Part shown: positions 1 through 8,346 of the stretch, piece by piece
Layout of the letters: each line of letters starts with the position of its first letter
Position numbering within the stretch: position 1 is the stretch's first letter
Position numbers and translations under genes: made by a program
Notes under the pieces: generated by a model
Told to the model about the DNA's origin: nothing
The model's input: only the letters and a program-made list of their open reading frames with translations
Database searches by the model: none
Assembly (NCBI GenBank): GCA_023426245.1
Contig: JAFABB010000030.1
Span: 124,001 to 188,000 of the forward strand
Direction of reading: 5' to 3'
Length of the DNA: 64,000 bases
From: Bacillota bacterium
GTDB lineage: Bacteria > Bacillota > UBA4882 > UBA8346

Positions 1-318
1 ATTGATCCAGGCCGCCGGAAAGCGGGTTGCCAAGATACCGGATTTTTTCTGTCGGAGTTCGGCTTCGGAAAAAGAGAGCTGTTGATAGTTTTCCTTAATA
101 AAATCAATGGAAATGGGATTTTTAAGTTTTCCCAAAGTGTCTATGATTTTGGGATCATCAACCACCAGAAACTCAAAGTTTTGCATATTATGAGCGGTTG
201 GAGCCCAATTTCCCGCTTCCAAAATCCGCTCTAAATTCAGTTTGGATATGGGACGATCCGGATCGAATGGACCTCTGGCGGACAACCTTTCATGAATTAA
301 CCCTGAAATTTCTTGCAT
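1..318 (-). CDS. Nitroreductase family protein (3' part cut by window edge)
   Basis: Minus-strand frame opening at an ATG at 316-318, preceded by a GGGAGGTCACAAC ribosome-binding region, and still open at base 1, so the C-terminal part lies outside the window. The 106 visible residues contain 'ILEAGNWAPTAHNMQNFEF', the conserved N-terminal FMN/substrate region of nitroreductases (compare 'ILEAGRFAPSGMNTQPWHF' in the second nitroreductase at 1375-1935). Members are FMN-dependent NAD(P)H oxidoreductases acting on nitro compounds, quinones or enones. It is the last gene of the minus-strand detoxification block, 22 nt after the alcohol dehydrogenase stop, so probably co-transcribed. Substrate cannot be told. 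Confidence 0.85.
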   Translation of the reverse strand, partial: MQEISGLIHERLSARGPFDPDRPISKLNLERILEAGNWAPTAHNMQNFEFLVVDDPKIIDTLGKLKNPISIDFIKENYQQLSFSEAELRQKKSGILATRFPAAWIN

Positions 319-340
319 TGTTGTGACCTCCCTTGCAATT

Positions 341-1342
341 TCACATTTTTAACACCGAGCGGAAATGGACCTTAGCCTCCATCATTTTTTCAAAAGCCAG
401 CGTCGCCTGTTCCAGCGGAAATACCTCAACCATCGGTACAACTTTAAAAAGCACACTGAAATGAATAGCCTCTTCGATACTGCCTCCGGTGGAGCCGCTC
501 AGGGAACCGCCTCCCAAAATAAATCTTGGTTGAATCTCAATCATATCCTTGGGTGAGGAAACGATAATCATTTGCCCGCCCCGCCCCAGGCCGCCATACA
601 TTTGGGAAATCGGCTTGCCGCTAGGGGCTGTGGCCAGTATCACCCGGGCCCCGCCCATTTTCTTCAAAGCCTGAGCCCCGTCCGTAACTGACGCATCAAT
701 GTATTGGTGAGCCCCCAGTTTCAGAGCCATAGCTTCTTTCTCTTTGCCTCTGGAAATCGCCACAGTTTGGAACCCCATTTTAGCGGCATATTGAATCGCC
801 AGATGGCCCAGGCCGCCGATACCGAGAATGGCCACCAAATCGCCGGCTTTGGCATTACTGTTTTTTAAAGCCCCGAAGGTGGTCCGGCCGGCACAAAGCA
901 ACGGGGCTCCTTCCACCGAATCCAACTCCCGGGTTATTTCCACCAGCACTTCCGAGCGGGCTATCATGTATTCGGCATAACCGCCATCAATGGTAATCCC
1001 GGTAATCAAAGACTCCTGGCAGCCCCAAAAATCACCTTTTTTACAAGCACTGCATTTAAAACAATGACCACCATGCCAGCCGACGCCTACCCTTTGTCCC
1101 AGATGCCATTCATCCACCGCGGAACCCAGTTTCTCAATGATTCCAATTACTTCATGGCCGGGAATCCGCGGATACTGCAGTCCGGGAAAGGTTCCTTCCT
1201 TGACAATGGAATCCCCATGGCAAACTCCGCAGGCCTCAACTTTAATTAACACTTCATTCGCTTTGGGCTCAGGAATTTCCCTTTGAACCAACTCCAAATC
1301 GCCGCCTGGTTTACTGATTTGAACCGCTTTCATCAATGGCAT
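341..1342 (-). CDS. Zinc-dependent alcohol dehydrogenase
   Basis: Medium-chain dehydrogenase/reductase of 333 residues. Catalytic zinc ligands are visible as C41 (in CGVCHGD), H63 (in PGHE) and C150; the structural zinc lobe is C94, C97, C100, C108. The Rossmann NAD(P) motif GIGGLGH is at about 174-180. The start was set at the ATG at 1340-1342 because AAAGGAG lies about 8 nt upstream; an in-frame TTG at 1366 would add the Arg-rich residues encoded by the Shine-Dalgarno region itself and is unlikely. It should interconvert alcohols and aldehydes or ketones in the cytoplasm. It sits between two nitroreductases in a minus-strand block of oxidoreductases, suggesting aldehyde or electrophile detoxification rather than bulk fermentation; that role is inference. 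Confidence 0.92.
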   Translation of the reverse strand: MPLMKAVQISKPGGDLELVQREIPEPKANEVLIKVEACGVCHGDSIVKEGTFPGLQYPRIPGHEVIGIIEKLGSAVDEWHLGQRVGVGWHGGHCFKCSACKKGDFWGCQESLITGITIDGGYAEYMIARSEVLVEITRELDSVEGAPLLCAGRTTFGALKNSNAKAGDLVAILGIGGLGHLAIQYAAKMGFQTVAISRGKEKEAMALKLGAHQYIDASVTDGAQALKKMGGARVILATAPSGKPISQMYGGLGRGGQMIIVSSPKDMIEIQPRFILGGGSLSGSTGGSIEEAIHFSVLFKVVPMVEVFPLEQATLAFEKMMEAKVHFRSVLKM

Positions 1343-1374
1343 TCTATTCCTTCTCCTTTCACGCAACAGAACAC

Positions 1375-1935
1375 TTATTGAATTAACGAAACCGTGCCTT
1401 CTTTTCTTTGAGGCGGGGCTGGAATTTCTCCGGCCGGGTAACCGAATGCCCCGGCACTATGAATGGTATATCCGTCGGGAATCGCCAAAGATTTTGCCAT
1501 CGCCTTGCCGGATTCTGCATTAAAAGTCATTGAGATGGCATTGATCCAGCAAGAACCCACTCCCAAAGATGCGGCAGCCAGAAACATATAGCCCATGGCA
1601 ATAGCCGAGTCATACTGCGGTGTTGCTACTTTGGGATCAGCAGAAACAATAATCAGGGTGGGAGCATGATAAAAAATACTGAAATTTTCGTTTTTGGCCC
1701 GTTCTGCCATTTGCGGATTTCCTGATTTGAGAAGTCCTTCTTTCACCGTAGCATTGATTTTTTCCAACAACTCCTTTTGCTGGATGACACTAAAATGCCA
1801 AGGCTGGGTATTCATCCCGCTGGGTGCAAACCGGCCTGCTTCCAGTATGGCTTGTAATTCCAGCTCTTTAATCTGTTCCGGTTTATAAGCCCGGATACTT
1901 CTGCGATTTAAAATCGTTTTGATAGTTTCATTCAT
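1375..1935 (-). CDS. Nitroreductase family protein
   Basis: 186-residue FMN-dependent nitroreductase of typical length. N-terminal 'RRSIRAYKPEQIKELELQ' carries the RRSxRxF/Y phosphate-binding motif for FMN; 'GRFAPSGMNTQPWHF' and 'AIAMGYMFLAAASLGVGSCWI' are the conserved middle segments, and the Gly-rich 'GYPAGEIPAPPQRK' region near the C-terminus is also typical. Start ATG at 1933-1935 follows a GGAGAAAGGGTG region. It lies 32 nt upstream of the alcohol dehydrogenase and is probably in one operon with it. The family reduces nitroaromatics, quinones or enones using NAD(P)H; the exact substrate is unknown. Confidence 0.92.
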   Translation of the reverse strand: MNETIKTILNRRSIRAYKPEQIKELELQAILEAGRFAPSGMNTQPWHFSVIQQKELLEKINATVKEGLLKSGNPQMAERAKNENFSIFYHAPTLIIVSADPKVATPQYDSAIAMGYMFLAAASLGVGSCWINAISMTFNAESGKAMAKSLAIPDGYTIHSAGAFGYPAGEIPAPPQRKEGTVSLIQ

Positions 1936-2071
1936 TTTGGATCACCCTTTCTCCAATTCAACTAAAAGTTAGAACCTCTATGGTAATGATTCGTCATTCC
2001 CAAAAGACAAACGAACCATTCCGGATCATTTTAAATTTTACCCCATTTCTCTTTTACCTTTTCACTTTTCA

Positions 2072-2827
2072 TTACCACCGGCTGTTCATCCGTTCAAAAC
2101 TTTGATCCAATTCGGCTCTGGAGGCGCGAATATATCCTTCGCTCATACCGTAACCGATCTCTACTTGATCATTCTCCAACCCTTTGAGTACTGCAGCCAC
2201 AAATTCTTGAGGTTGCAAGTCAACCCGGAAACCACCCCTTTTGGCCCGCCCCTCGGCGTTCAAATTCGTATCCACCGCCGGCGGAACCACTTCAACAACT
2301 TTAATTGCTTCATGAGCCAATTGCCGCCGCAACGCCATGGAAAAAGCGTGTAAACCGGCTTTACTGGCACTATATACCGGCATTTTGGCTGCAGGCACAA
2401 AACCCAGGCCCGAGGAGACATTGATAATAGATGCTTCCCCTTTCCCCTTCAGATAAGGAACCATCAAACCGGATAAAATAATCGGGGCTTCCAAATTAAT
2501 TTTGAGTTCATTTGCTCCGGCCAAATATTCATCAAGGCCCTGAATAAAATCAATATCTCTTTGGATCCCCGCATTATTCACTAAAACATTCAAGTTTGGA
2601 AAATAGGTTGTAACCCACTCCACCAACGCGCGGCAGTTTGCTTCAGTACTGACATCACTTGTTACAATATGGAATTCCGGATGTTTTTTCTGGGCTTCAA
2701 CCAGTTTGGCTTCGCGCCGTCCGCAGATAATGATTTCATTACCTTTTTCCAGGAAAGCCTCAGCCATGGCCAAGCCGATGCCGGTCGCCCCTCCGGTGAT
2801 TAAAATGGTATTGCCGGAAATTTTCAT
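2072..2827 (-). CDS. Short-chain dehydrogenase/reductase (DltE-like)
   Basis: Classical SDR of 251 residues. TGGATGIG near the N-terminus is the TGxxxGxG dinucleotide motif, NNAG is the central beta-4 motif, Ser lies in NVSSG and the catalytic Tyr-Lys is in YSASK. The N-terminus (MKISGNTILITGG) resembles the DltE/YdfG-like subgroup often annotated as SDR next to D-alanylation genes; no dlt operon is present here. The ATG at 2825-2827 was chosen since AGAGGTG lies directly upstream; an in-frame extension (MMDPERGVG) would overlap that site. NAD(P)H-dependent cytoplasmic carbonyl or alcohol oxidoreductase of unknown substrate, within the detoxification block. Confidence 0.9.
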   Translation of the reverse strand: MKISGNTILITGGATGIGLAMAEAFLEKGNEIIICGRREAKLVEAQKKHPEFHIVTSDVSTEANCRALVEWVTTYFPNLNVLVNNAGIQRDIDFIQGLDEYLAGANELKINLEAPIILSGLMVPYLKGKGEASIINVSSGLGFVPAAKMPVYSASKAGLHAFSMALRRQLAHEAIKVVEVVPPAVDTNLNAEGRAKRGGFRVDLQPQEFVAAVLKGLENDQVEIGYGMSEGYIRASRAELDQSFERMNSRW

Positions 2828-2895
2828 GCCAACACCTCTTTCAGGATCCATCAACTCTGGCTACTAAAAGGAAGCCAGAGTTGATGGATCAGTTT

Positions 2896-3084
2896 TTACG
2901 AGTGGCGTTCCGACAACGGTACTCCACCTACCCCGATATTCTCCGGGTCATGCTCGTTAACAATCACCGTGAAGGCTTGGGCAGGAATATTGGTAACTTC
3001 CACCATGGTTTGGGTTAACTTTTCAATGATTTCTTTCTTCTTTTCCTTGGTTTGATGGGTCAATTCTACACTAATAACAGGCAT
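2896..3084 (-). CDS. 4-oxalocrotonate tautomerase family enzyme
   Basis: 62-residue protein of the 4-OT superfamily. Beginning at the ATG at 3082-3084 gives MPVISVEL, so Pro becomes the N-terminal catalytic base after Met removal; an AGGAGTG site lies just upstream and in-frame GTG/TTG codons before the ATG would bury the Pro, so they are rejected. 'QTKEKKKEIIEKLTQTM' and 'VIVNEHDPENIGVGG' match the family's helix and C-terminal region. Members form hexamers (or trimers of dimers) and tautomerise enol acids. It sits between the SDR and the aldo/keto reductase, 17 nt downstream of the latter, so it is probably co-transcribed. Confidence 0.92.
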   Translation of the reverse strand: MPVISVELTHQTKEKKKEIIEKLTQTMVEVTNIPAQAFTVIVNEHDPENIGVGGVPLSERHS

Positions 3085-3101
3085 CAACAACACTCCTTTG
3101 T

Positions 3102-4265
3102 TTATTTATTATAAGGTTGCCCTTCCCCTAGTACTGCATGGGCTTTGGGCATCCATTCACTGATGGAAATTTTTTGAGGACACTTTTCCTCGCAAATCCG
3201 GCATTGAACGCAAACCCCGGCCCGTTCTTTTTCATCCAAAAACCGGCTATACACAGCCCGGGTCGTTTGCAGGTCTTCATGCATAAAGCCGTCATTATAA
3301 AGGCTAAATACCCGTGGAATATTGACCCCATTGGGACATGGCAGACAATAACTGCAGCCGGTACAAGGAATGGCGGTTCTTTCTTGATACTTTTTCCGCA
3401 CCTCTTCGATAAAATGCAATTCTTGGCTGCTTAAAGAATGAATTCCGGAACGATTGGCTGAATTGATGTTTTCCTTCACCTGATCCATGGAACTCATGCC
3501 ACTCAGTAACAGCGTAACCTCGGGCTGATTCCAAACCCACTGTAACGCATAATCTGCCGGAGATGACTTGGTGCCGGATTGCTCGAAGATGTCCCGGATG
3601 GCCTTTGGAGGTTTGGCTAATTTTCCGCCTAACAGGGGTTCCATAATGATTACCGCCAGGCCTTTGGAGGCAGCATCATGAAGTCCCTTGGTTCCGGCTT
3701 GGTTGGCGGTATCCATATAATTATATTGGATCTGACAAAAATCCCAATGATCATAACCTTCCATAATCATTTGAAATGACTGATATTGATCATGAAAAGA
3801 GAAGCCCAGATGACGAATTCGTCCGTCCCGAAGTGCCGCTTCGGCCCGTTCCAAGATATTGTGCTTTTGAATAGTCTGTTCCCATCTTTCTCTATCCAAG
3901 CCGTGTAACAGATAAAAATCAATATGATCCGTTTGTAACTTGGTTAACTGTTCATTCAGGTACTTATCGAAATCCGACGCCTGATTGATTAGCCAAGTCG
4001 GAGACTTCGTAGCAAGTTTTACCTTTTCCCTGTAGCCGTCCTGTAATACTTTTCCGACAATCACTTCACTCTGGCCATTGTGATAAGGATAAGCGGTGTC
4101 TATGTAATTGATTCCCTGGTCAATCCCATAGCGAATCATTCGCTTGGCTTCTTCCTCATTGATGTTGCCACTCATCGGATTGTTATCCATGGTCGGCAAA
4201 CGCATGCAACCAAAGCCTAAAACCGATGTTTTCCAATCCAGCCTGCCAAATTTGCGGTACTGCAA
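3102..4265 (-). CDS. Aldo/keto reductase with C-terminal 4Fe-4S domain
   Basis: About 387 residues: an AKR TIM barrel followed by a ferredoxin-like tail. The catalytic set appears as Asp and Tyr in 'YIDTAYPYHNGQSE', Lys in KLATKSP and His in DFYLLHGLD. The C-terminal region has CTGCSYCLPCPNGVNIP and CVQCRICEEKCPQ, two Cys clusters binding Fe-S centres, typical of the clostridial AKR subgroup beginning MQYRKFG. The TTG at 4263-4265 is preferred as start because AGGAGG lies 9 nt upstream and the product then begins QYRKFGRLDWK as in the family. An ATG at 4272-4274 directly abuts the AGGAGG and seems too close. The first gene of the minus-strand block, divergent from the HxlR regulator, which probably controls it. 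Confidence 0.88.
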   Translation of the reverse strand: MQYRKFGRLDWKTSVLGFGCMRLPTMDNNPMSGNINEEEAKRMIRYGIDQGINYIDTAYPYHNGQSEVIVGKVLQDGYREKVKLATKSPTWLINQASDFDKYLNEQLTKLQTDHIDFYLLHGLDRERWEQTIQKHNILERAEAALRDGRIRHLGFSFHDQYQSFQMIMEGYDHWDFCQIQYNYMDTANQAGTKGLHDAASKGLAVIIMEPLLGGKLAKPPKAIRDIFEQSGTKSSPADYALQWVWNQPEVTLLLSGMSSMDQVKENINSANRSGIHSLSSQELHFIEEVRKKYQERTAIPCTGCSYCLPCPNGVNIPRVFSLYNDGFMHEDLQTTRAVYSRFLDEKERAGVCVQCRICEEKCPQKISISEWMPKAHAVLGEGQPYNK

Positions 4266-4400
4266 ATTTCTCATCCTCCTTAGCATATTGGGGTTAAAGC
4301 TGATTGTTATATAGCTTATTGCAAATTTCCCAATGCTTTTATATACTGAATTATATCGAATATTCATGATAAAAATAGTATGCACTTTTAAGTAACTAAC

Positions 4401-4422
4401 TAACTCATTGGTGAGTTAACTC
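4401..4422. promoter_or_regulatory. Putative HxlR operator (inverted repeat)
   Basis: Perfect 7-bp inverted repeat TAACTCA-TTGG-TGAGTTA at 4401-4418, overlapped by the 10-bp palindrome GAGTTAACTC at 4413-4422. It lies 19 nt before the HxlR-type gene and about 140 nt before the divergent aldo/keto reductase, in their shared promoter region. HxlR/DUF24 regulators bind such dyads as dimers and often repress their own gene and a neighbouring oxidoreductase. The operator assignment is inference from symmetry and position. Confidence 0.55.
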
Positions 4423-4440
4423 TTAGGAGAGTAATTTAAA

Positions 4441-4836
4441 ATGATTCTAACCACAGGCAAATATTCTTGTCCGGTTGAATTTACCCAAAAAGTCCTCGGT
4501 GGTAAATGGAAGCCGGTCATTCTGTGGTACCTCGCCACGGACGGCATTAAACGATATGGAGAAATTAAAAAAAAGCTGGCGAACATTTCCCATAAAATGT
4601 TGAGTCAGCAGCTTAAAGAGTTGGAATTGGATAACCTGATTCATAGGGAGGAGTACCGCCAGATACCGCCCAAAGTTGAATACTGGATAACGGATAAAGG
4701 CCGGACATTACTGCCGATTTTAAAAATGATGCATTTTTGGGGTTTGGAGAATATGGGGATTGCAACGGAGGCCCAAGAAGAAAATTGCGCAAGCCATTGT
4801 GAAGCAAGCATACCGGATCTACCTATGAATCAATGA
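4441..4836 (+). CDS. HxlR-family transcriptional regulator
   Basis: 131-residue winged-helix protein of the HxlR (DUF24/MarR-related) family. 'GGKWKPVILWYLA', 'RYGEIKKKLANISHKMLSQQ' and 'LELDNLIHREEY' are the characteristic helix-turn-helix and wing, and 'VEYWITDKGRTLLPIL' is the conserved C-terminal strand and dimer helix. Cys10 sits at the position of the single N-terminal redox-sensing cysteine of YodB/HypR-type members, which respond to quinones, aldehydes, diamide or hypochlorite. The ATG follows TAGGAGAG. Divergent orientation to a block of reductases and tautomerase suggests it senses electrophiles and controls that block. Sensing by Cys10 is inferred from the family. Confidence 0.9.
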   Translation: MILTTGKYSCPVEFTQKVLGGKWKPVILWYLATDGIKRYGEIKKKLANISHKMLSQQLKELELDNLIHREEYRQIPPKVEYWITDKGRTLLPILKMMHFWGLENMGIATEAQEENCASHCEASIPDLPMNQ

Positions 4837-4844
4837 AATGAGGT

Positions 4845-5100
4845 TCAATACAATTCCAGCTCCACCACGGTATCCGTTTCGTCCGGCAGCCGGGAACCGG
4901 TAAAACCAATGAAAATGTCATCCTTAAAATCTGCGGCATTCCGGTTTAGGAAGACCTGAGCCGCCGTAGCCACAAATCCCGGCACTATTTTGGACTATCC
5001 ACTACCCGACTTTGGTCAAAATCCCGATGCTTTCCCATGGTATCTCCCCTTTGGCATCCGGCCCCAGGTTCACAAGCAGATTGCGTTTTTGCCGACACAC
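4845..5100 (-). pseudogene. Relic of a GH29 alpha-L-fucosidase (C-terminal fragments)
   Basis: No intact gene. Reading the minus strand, 5094-5002 encodes 'NLLVNLGPDAKGEIPWESI' then 'GILTKVG' and a stop; this is the C-terminal end of the GH29 catalytic barrel (NLLLNIGPxxxGxIP). After a stop-containing stretch, 4985-4845 is open again and encodes 'DDIFIGFTGSRLPDETD' and 'TVVELELY' before TGA, resembling the closing strand of a glycosidase C-terminal beta-domain. The upstream part of the enzyme is missing. Deletion and decay are inferred; the second fragment's membership in the same gene is less certain than the first. Confidence 0.6.
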
Positions 5101-5185
5101 TTAGGAACTGGCTTAAAAGAAATTAGATGGCTTCCAACCGCTCTCTAAACTTCCATTCGATAAAATTTTAAAAAGTAAAAACAAT

Positions 5186-5302
5186 ATCTCCCGCTAAGGT
5201 GTCGTCGCCAAAATTTGTCGTCGCCAAAATTTGTCGCAGCACAGAATTTTTAAAAAAAAATCCCATCCCTTTTTTCTCTGCGCCTCCGCGCCTCAGTGGG
5301 AG
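5186..5302. repeat. Short tandem repeat and dispersed repeat fragments
   Basis: Positions 5201-5216 and 5217-5232 are identical 16-bp units (GTCGTCGCCAAAATTT) in tandem. The stretch 5186-5204 matches 48782-48800 at 16 of 19 bases, and 5289-5302 (CGCCTCAGTGGGAG) is the exact reverse complement of 48784-48797. These look like degraded copies of an intergenic repeat family; no coding potential is seen here. The remaining sequence up to 5388 shows nothing recognisable. Confidence 0.5.
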
Positions 5303-5388
5303 AATAAAAATCGGCCTATCCATCACCTATATTGAAAACGGTGTCTAAACTTCTTTTTGGCAGCCTCTTTCTTTGAGAAATATAATCA

Positions 5389-6390
5389 TCAAATTCCCGT
5401 TTCAACGGCAAAACAAGCAACTAGGTGCCCGGGGGCAACTTCCTTTAATTCAGGGGTCCTCTCGCTGCAGCAGGGCCTTGCCATCCGGCAGCGGGTTTTA
5501 AAACGGCAACCGGGAGGAGGATCGACCGGACTGGGTACATCCCCTTCCAGAACAATGCGGCGCCGAGATGCCTCCAATCGTGGATCCGCTATCGGAACGG
5601 CAGATAATAGAGCCCGGGTATAAGGATGCAAGGGATTTTTGGCTAATTCGCCGGCTCCCGCAAGTTCAACCAATTTTCCCAGATACATTACTGCAATCCG
5701 CTTACTGGTATGCCGGACCATGGAAATATCATGAGCAATAAACAGATAGGTCAGATTCATTTCCGATTGCAATTTTTCAAGCAAGTTGATGATCTGGGCC
5801 TGAATCGAGACATCCAGAGCAGAAATAGGTTCATCGCAAATAATAAACTCCGGTTCTACAGCCAGCGCCCTGGCAATCCCGATCCGCTGGCGCTGTCCTC
5901 CGGAAAATTCATGGGGAAAACGGGAGGCCTGTTCTTTGCTGAGGCCCACCAGTTGCAATAACTCATGCACCCGGCTTAGGGCCGCCTTTCCGGAAGCAAT
6001 TCCGTGAATCGCCAGGGGTTCCTTTATGATTTCCGCTACAGTCATCCGGGGATTTAAGGATGAATACGGGTCTTGAAAAATCATCTGCATCCTGCGCCTG
6101 TAGGGCAGCATTTCTTCATCCGAGAGCTGCAGAATATTTTGTCCTCCAAAAATTACTTCTCCTCCACTCGCTTCATAGAGCCGGATCAAGGTCCTCCCGA
6201 TGGTCGTCTTGCCACATCCGGATTCTCCAACCAACCCTAAAGTCTCCCCTTTAAGAATCGCAAAACTAACATCATCAACGGCCTTCAGGATTGATTTCCC
6301 TCTGGTAAAAGGGCCTTTGGAAATGGTAAAGGTTTTTTGCAAATGCTTGACTTCCAGTAAAGGCTGAAAACTTTGCCCGGGAACATTCAT
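5389..6390 (-). CDS. oppF: Oligopeptide ABC transporter ATP-binding protein OppF
   Basis: 333-residue ABC ATPase. Walker A GESGCGKTT at about 55-63, Q-loop in MIFQDPYSSLNP, signature SGGQRQR, Walker B IICDEPISALD and the switch His in IAHDISM. The C-terminal oligo_HPY region has the Cys-bearing 'PPPGCRFKTRC' seen in Opp/Dpp ATPases. It hydrolyses ATP to drive peptide import with OppD. The ATG at 6388-6390 overlaps the OppD stop (TGA at 6387-6389) in an ATGA arrangement, indicating translational coupling. The last gene of the opp operon. Confidence 0.93.
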   Translation of the reverse strand: MNVPGQSFQPLLEVKHLQKTFTISKGPFTRGKSILKAVDDVSFAILKGETLGLVGESGCGKTTIGRTLIRLYEASGGEVIFGGQNILQLSDEEMLPYRRRMQMIFQDPYSSLNPRMTVAEIIKEPLAIHGIASGKAALSRVHELLQLVGLSKEQASRFPHEFSGGQRQRIGIARALAVEPEFIICDEPISALDVSIQAQIINLLEKLQSEMNLTYLFIAHDISMVRHTSKRIAVMYLGKLVELAGAGELAKNPLHPYTRALLSAVPIADPRLEASRRRIVLEGDVPSPVDPPPGCRFKTRCRMARPCCSERTPELKEVAPGHLVACFAVETGI

Positions 6391-7409
6391 AGGGAAGCGC
6401 TCCTTTCCATGGAATGTTCGACTTTCTCCGCTCTCGGATCAAGCAGCCAGCAAGCAGCCCGATGTGTCGCGGAAGCGACTTCAAAATCCGGTGGGATTTC
6501 CTTTTCGCAGATGTTCATGGCATACTTGCAACGGGGCGCGAAACGGCACCCCGGCGGCGGAACCAACAGGTCCGGCGGTTTGCCCCAAATCGGGGTCAGT
6601 TTTCTTTTCTGATTTTCTTCAATATCCAAACGGGGAACCGCTCCGAGCAATCCCCAGGTATAGGGGTGCTTGGGCCGATAATAAAGTTCTTCCACAGTGC
6701 CCCGTTCCACAATTTTTCCGGCATACATCACGATTACTCTTTGACAAAGTCCGGCCACTACACCTAAATCATGGGTTATGAGAATAATCGCTGTCTTTAA
6801 GGTATCCTTTAAGCCTTTCATGAGTTCCAGGATTTGCGCTTGGATCGTTACATCAAGCGCCGTTGTGGGTTCATCGGCGATTAAAATTTTGGGTTCACAG
6901 GCCATCGCCATGGCAATCATCACCCGTTGGCGCATACCGCCTGAAAATTGATGGGGATACTGATGAAATCTATCTTCAGCCCCGGGGATTCCCACCATTT
7001 TCAGCAGTTCAATCCCCCGGAGACTCGCCTGTTTCTTGGATAATTTCTTATGGAGCATTAAGCTCTCAATCATTTGTTGTTCAATGGAAAGGACCGGATT
7101 CAAAGAGGTCAACGGGTCCTGAAAGATCATCCCGATCTCATTGCCGCGGATCGCGCACATTTCTTTAGGGGACAGCTTGGTTAGGTCCCGGCCGCTCAGA
7201 TCGATCCGGCCATCCACAATTTTACCGGGTTCTTGCAATAGACCCATAATTGACAAAGCGGTTACGCTTTTCCCGCAGCCGGATTCGCCCACCACTGCCA
7301 AGGCTTCACCGCTATGGAGCTGAAAGCTGACGTTATCGACAGCTTTCACTTCCCCGGCATAGGTATAAAATGAAGTTCGTAAATTTTTAACATCCAGTAA
7401 ACGATTCAT
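6387..7409 (-). CDS. oppD: Oligopeptide ABC transporter ATP-binding protein OppD
   Basis: 340-residue ABC ATPase paired with OppF. Walker A GESGCGKS at about 41-48, MIFQDPLTSLNP Q-loop, signature SGGMRQR, Walker B LIADEPTTALD and ITHDLGVV with the switch His. 'PPPGCRFAPRCKYAMNIC' is the Cys-rich C-terminal oligo_HPY segment typical of OppD/DppD, reported to carry an iron-sulfur site in some homologues. The gene starts 12 nt after the oppC stop. Both ATPases are intact, so the importer should be functional. Confidence 0.93.
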   Translation of the reverse strand: MNRLLDVKNLRTSFYTYAGEVKAVDNVSFQLHSGEALAVVGESGCGKSVTALSIMGLLQEPGKIVDGRIDLSGRDLTKLSPKEMCAIRGNEIGMIFQDPLTSLNPVLSIEQQMIESLMLHKKLSKKQASLRGIELLKMVGIPGAEDRFHQYPHQFSGGMRQRVMIAMAMACEPKILIADEPTTALDVTIQAQILELMKGLKDTLKTAIILITHDLGVVAGLCQRVIVMYAGKIVERGTVEELYYRPKHPYTWGLLGAVPRLDIEENQKRKLTPIWGKPPDLLVPPPGCRFAPRCKYAMNICEKEIPPDFEVASATHRAACWLLDPRAEKVEHSMERSASL

Positions 7410-7421
7410 CGTACCATCCCC

Positions 7422-8342
7422 TCACTTCCGCATCCGCGGATCCAAAGCGTCCCTTAGGCCGTCCCCAAGGAAATTAAAGGCCAACATAATGATACAAATC
7501 ATGCAGGCTGGAAAAAAGAGCTGATAAGGAAAGGAACGTAAGCCACTGATGGCATCCGAGGCCAACATTCCTAGGGAAGCCATGGGAGCTCCGATCCCTA
7601 GTCCGATGAAACTAAGAAAGGCCTCAGTAAAAATCGCTTGCGGAATATTGAAAGTAGCAGTCACCAATATCGGTCCAATCGTATTGGGTATTAAATGCCG
7701 CAGAATAATCCGCATCCGCCCGGCCCCAATGGCTTTGGCCGCTAAAACATAGTCTTGTTCTTTGAGGCTCAAAACCTCGGCCCGCACTATCCGGGCCATA
7801 CTGAGCCAATACGTGATTCCAATCGCAATCAGGATATTTTGCAGACCGGGTTTTAAAACCACCATCAATAAAATAACCCATAACAGCAAGGGAATTGCAT
7901 AGAAGATATCGACAATCCGCATCATGACATTATCGACTTTCCCGCCGACCAGCCCCGAAAAACCGCCAAATAATACCCCGATGGTCAGGCTGATAATTGT
8001 GGCGAAAATTCCCACAATTAATGAAATCCGGGTTCCATAAAGGCAACGTACCAGTAAGTCCCGGCCCACATTGTCCGTTCCAAACCAATGTTCCACCGTA
8101 GGAGGAGTATTTTGAAAAATTAAATCTTGTTTGGTGTAAGAATACGGAGACACAAAAGGTCCCAAAATAGCAGCCAGGAAGATAAACAAAATCACAAAAA
8201 GCGAAATAACCGCTCCCTTATTTTGTTTTAAACGACGCCAGGCATCTTTCCAGTAACTGGTCTCCGGCCTCTCGGCTCCCTCTTGTACAAAATCCAATGA
8301 GTCTTGCCGTACTATCGGTTCAAATGCGCGAGAGTCATCCAT
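7422..8342 (-). CDS. oppC: Oligopeptide ABC transporter permease OppC
   Basis: 306-residue permease with an N-terminal cytoplasmic tail, a first membrane helix near 'GAVISLFVILFIFLAA', and the binding-protein-dependent transport motif around 'AAKAIGAGRMRIILRHLIPN' (EAA loop contacting the ATPases). 'WFGTDNVGRDLLVRCLYGTR' is the conserved periplasmic/N-terminal element of OppC/DppC. It forms the channel with OppB. The start lies only 4 nt after the oppB stop. Confidence 0.93.
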   Translation of the reverse strand: MDDSRAFEPIVRQDSLDFVQEGAERPETSYWKDAWRRLKQNKGAVISLFVILFIFLAAILGPFVSPYSYTKQDLIFQNTPPTVEHWFGTDNVGRDLLVRCLYGTRISLIVGIFATIISLTIGVLFGGFSGLVGGKVDNVMMRIVDIFYAIPLLLWVILLMVVLKPGLQNILIAIGITYWLSMARIVRAEVLSLKEQDYVLAAKAIGAGRMRIILRHLIPNTIGPILVTATFNIPQAIFTEAFLSFIGLGIGAPMASLGMLASDAISGLRSFPYQLFFPACMICIIMLAFNFLGDGLRDALDPRMRK

Positions 8343-8346
8343 GTTC

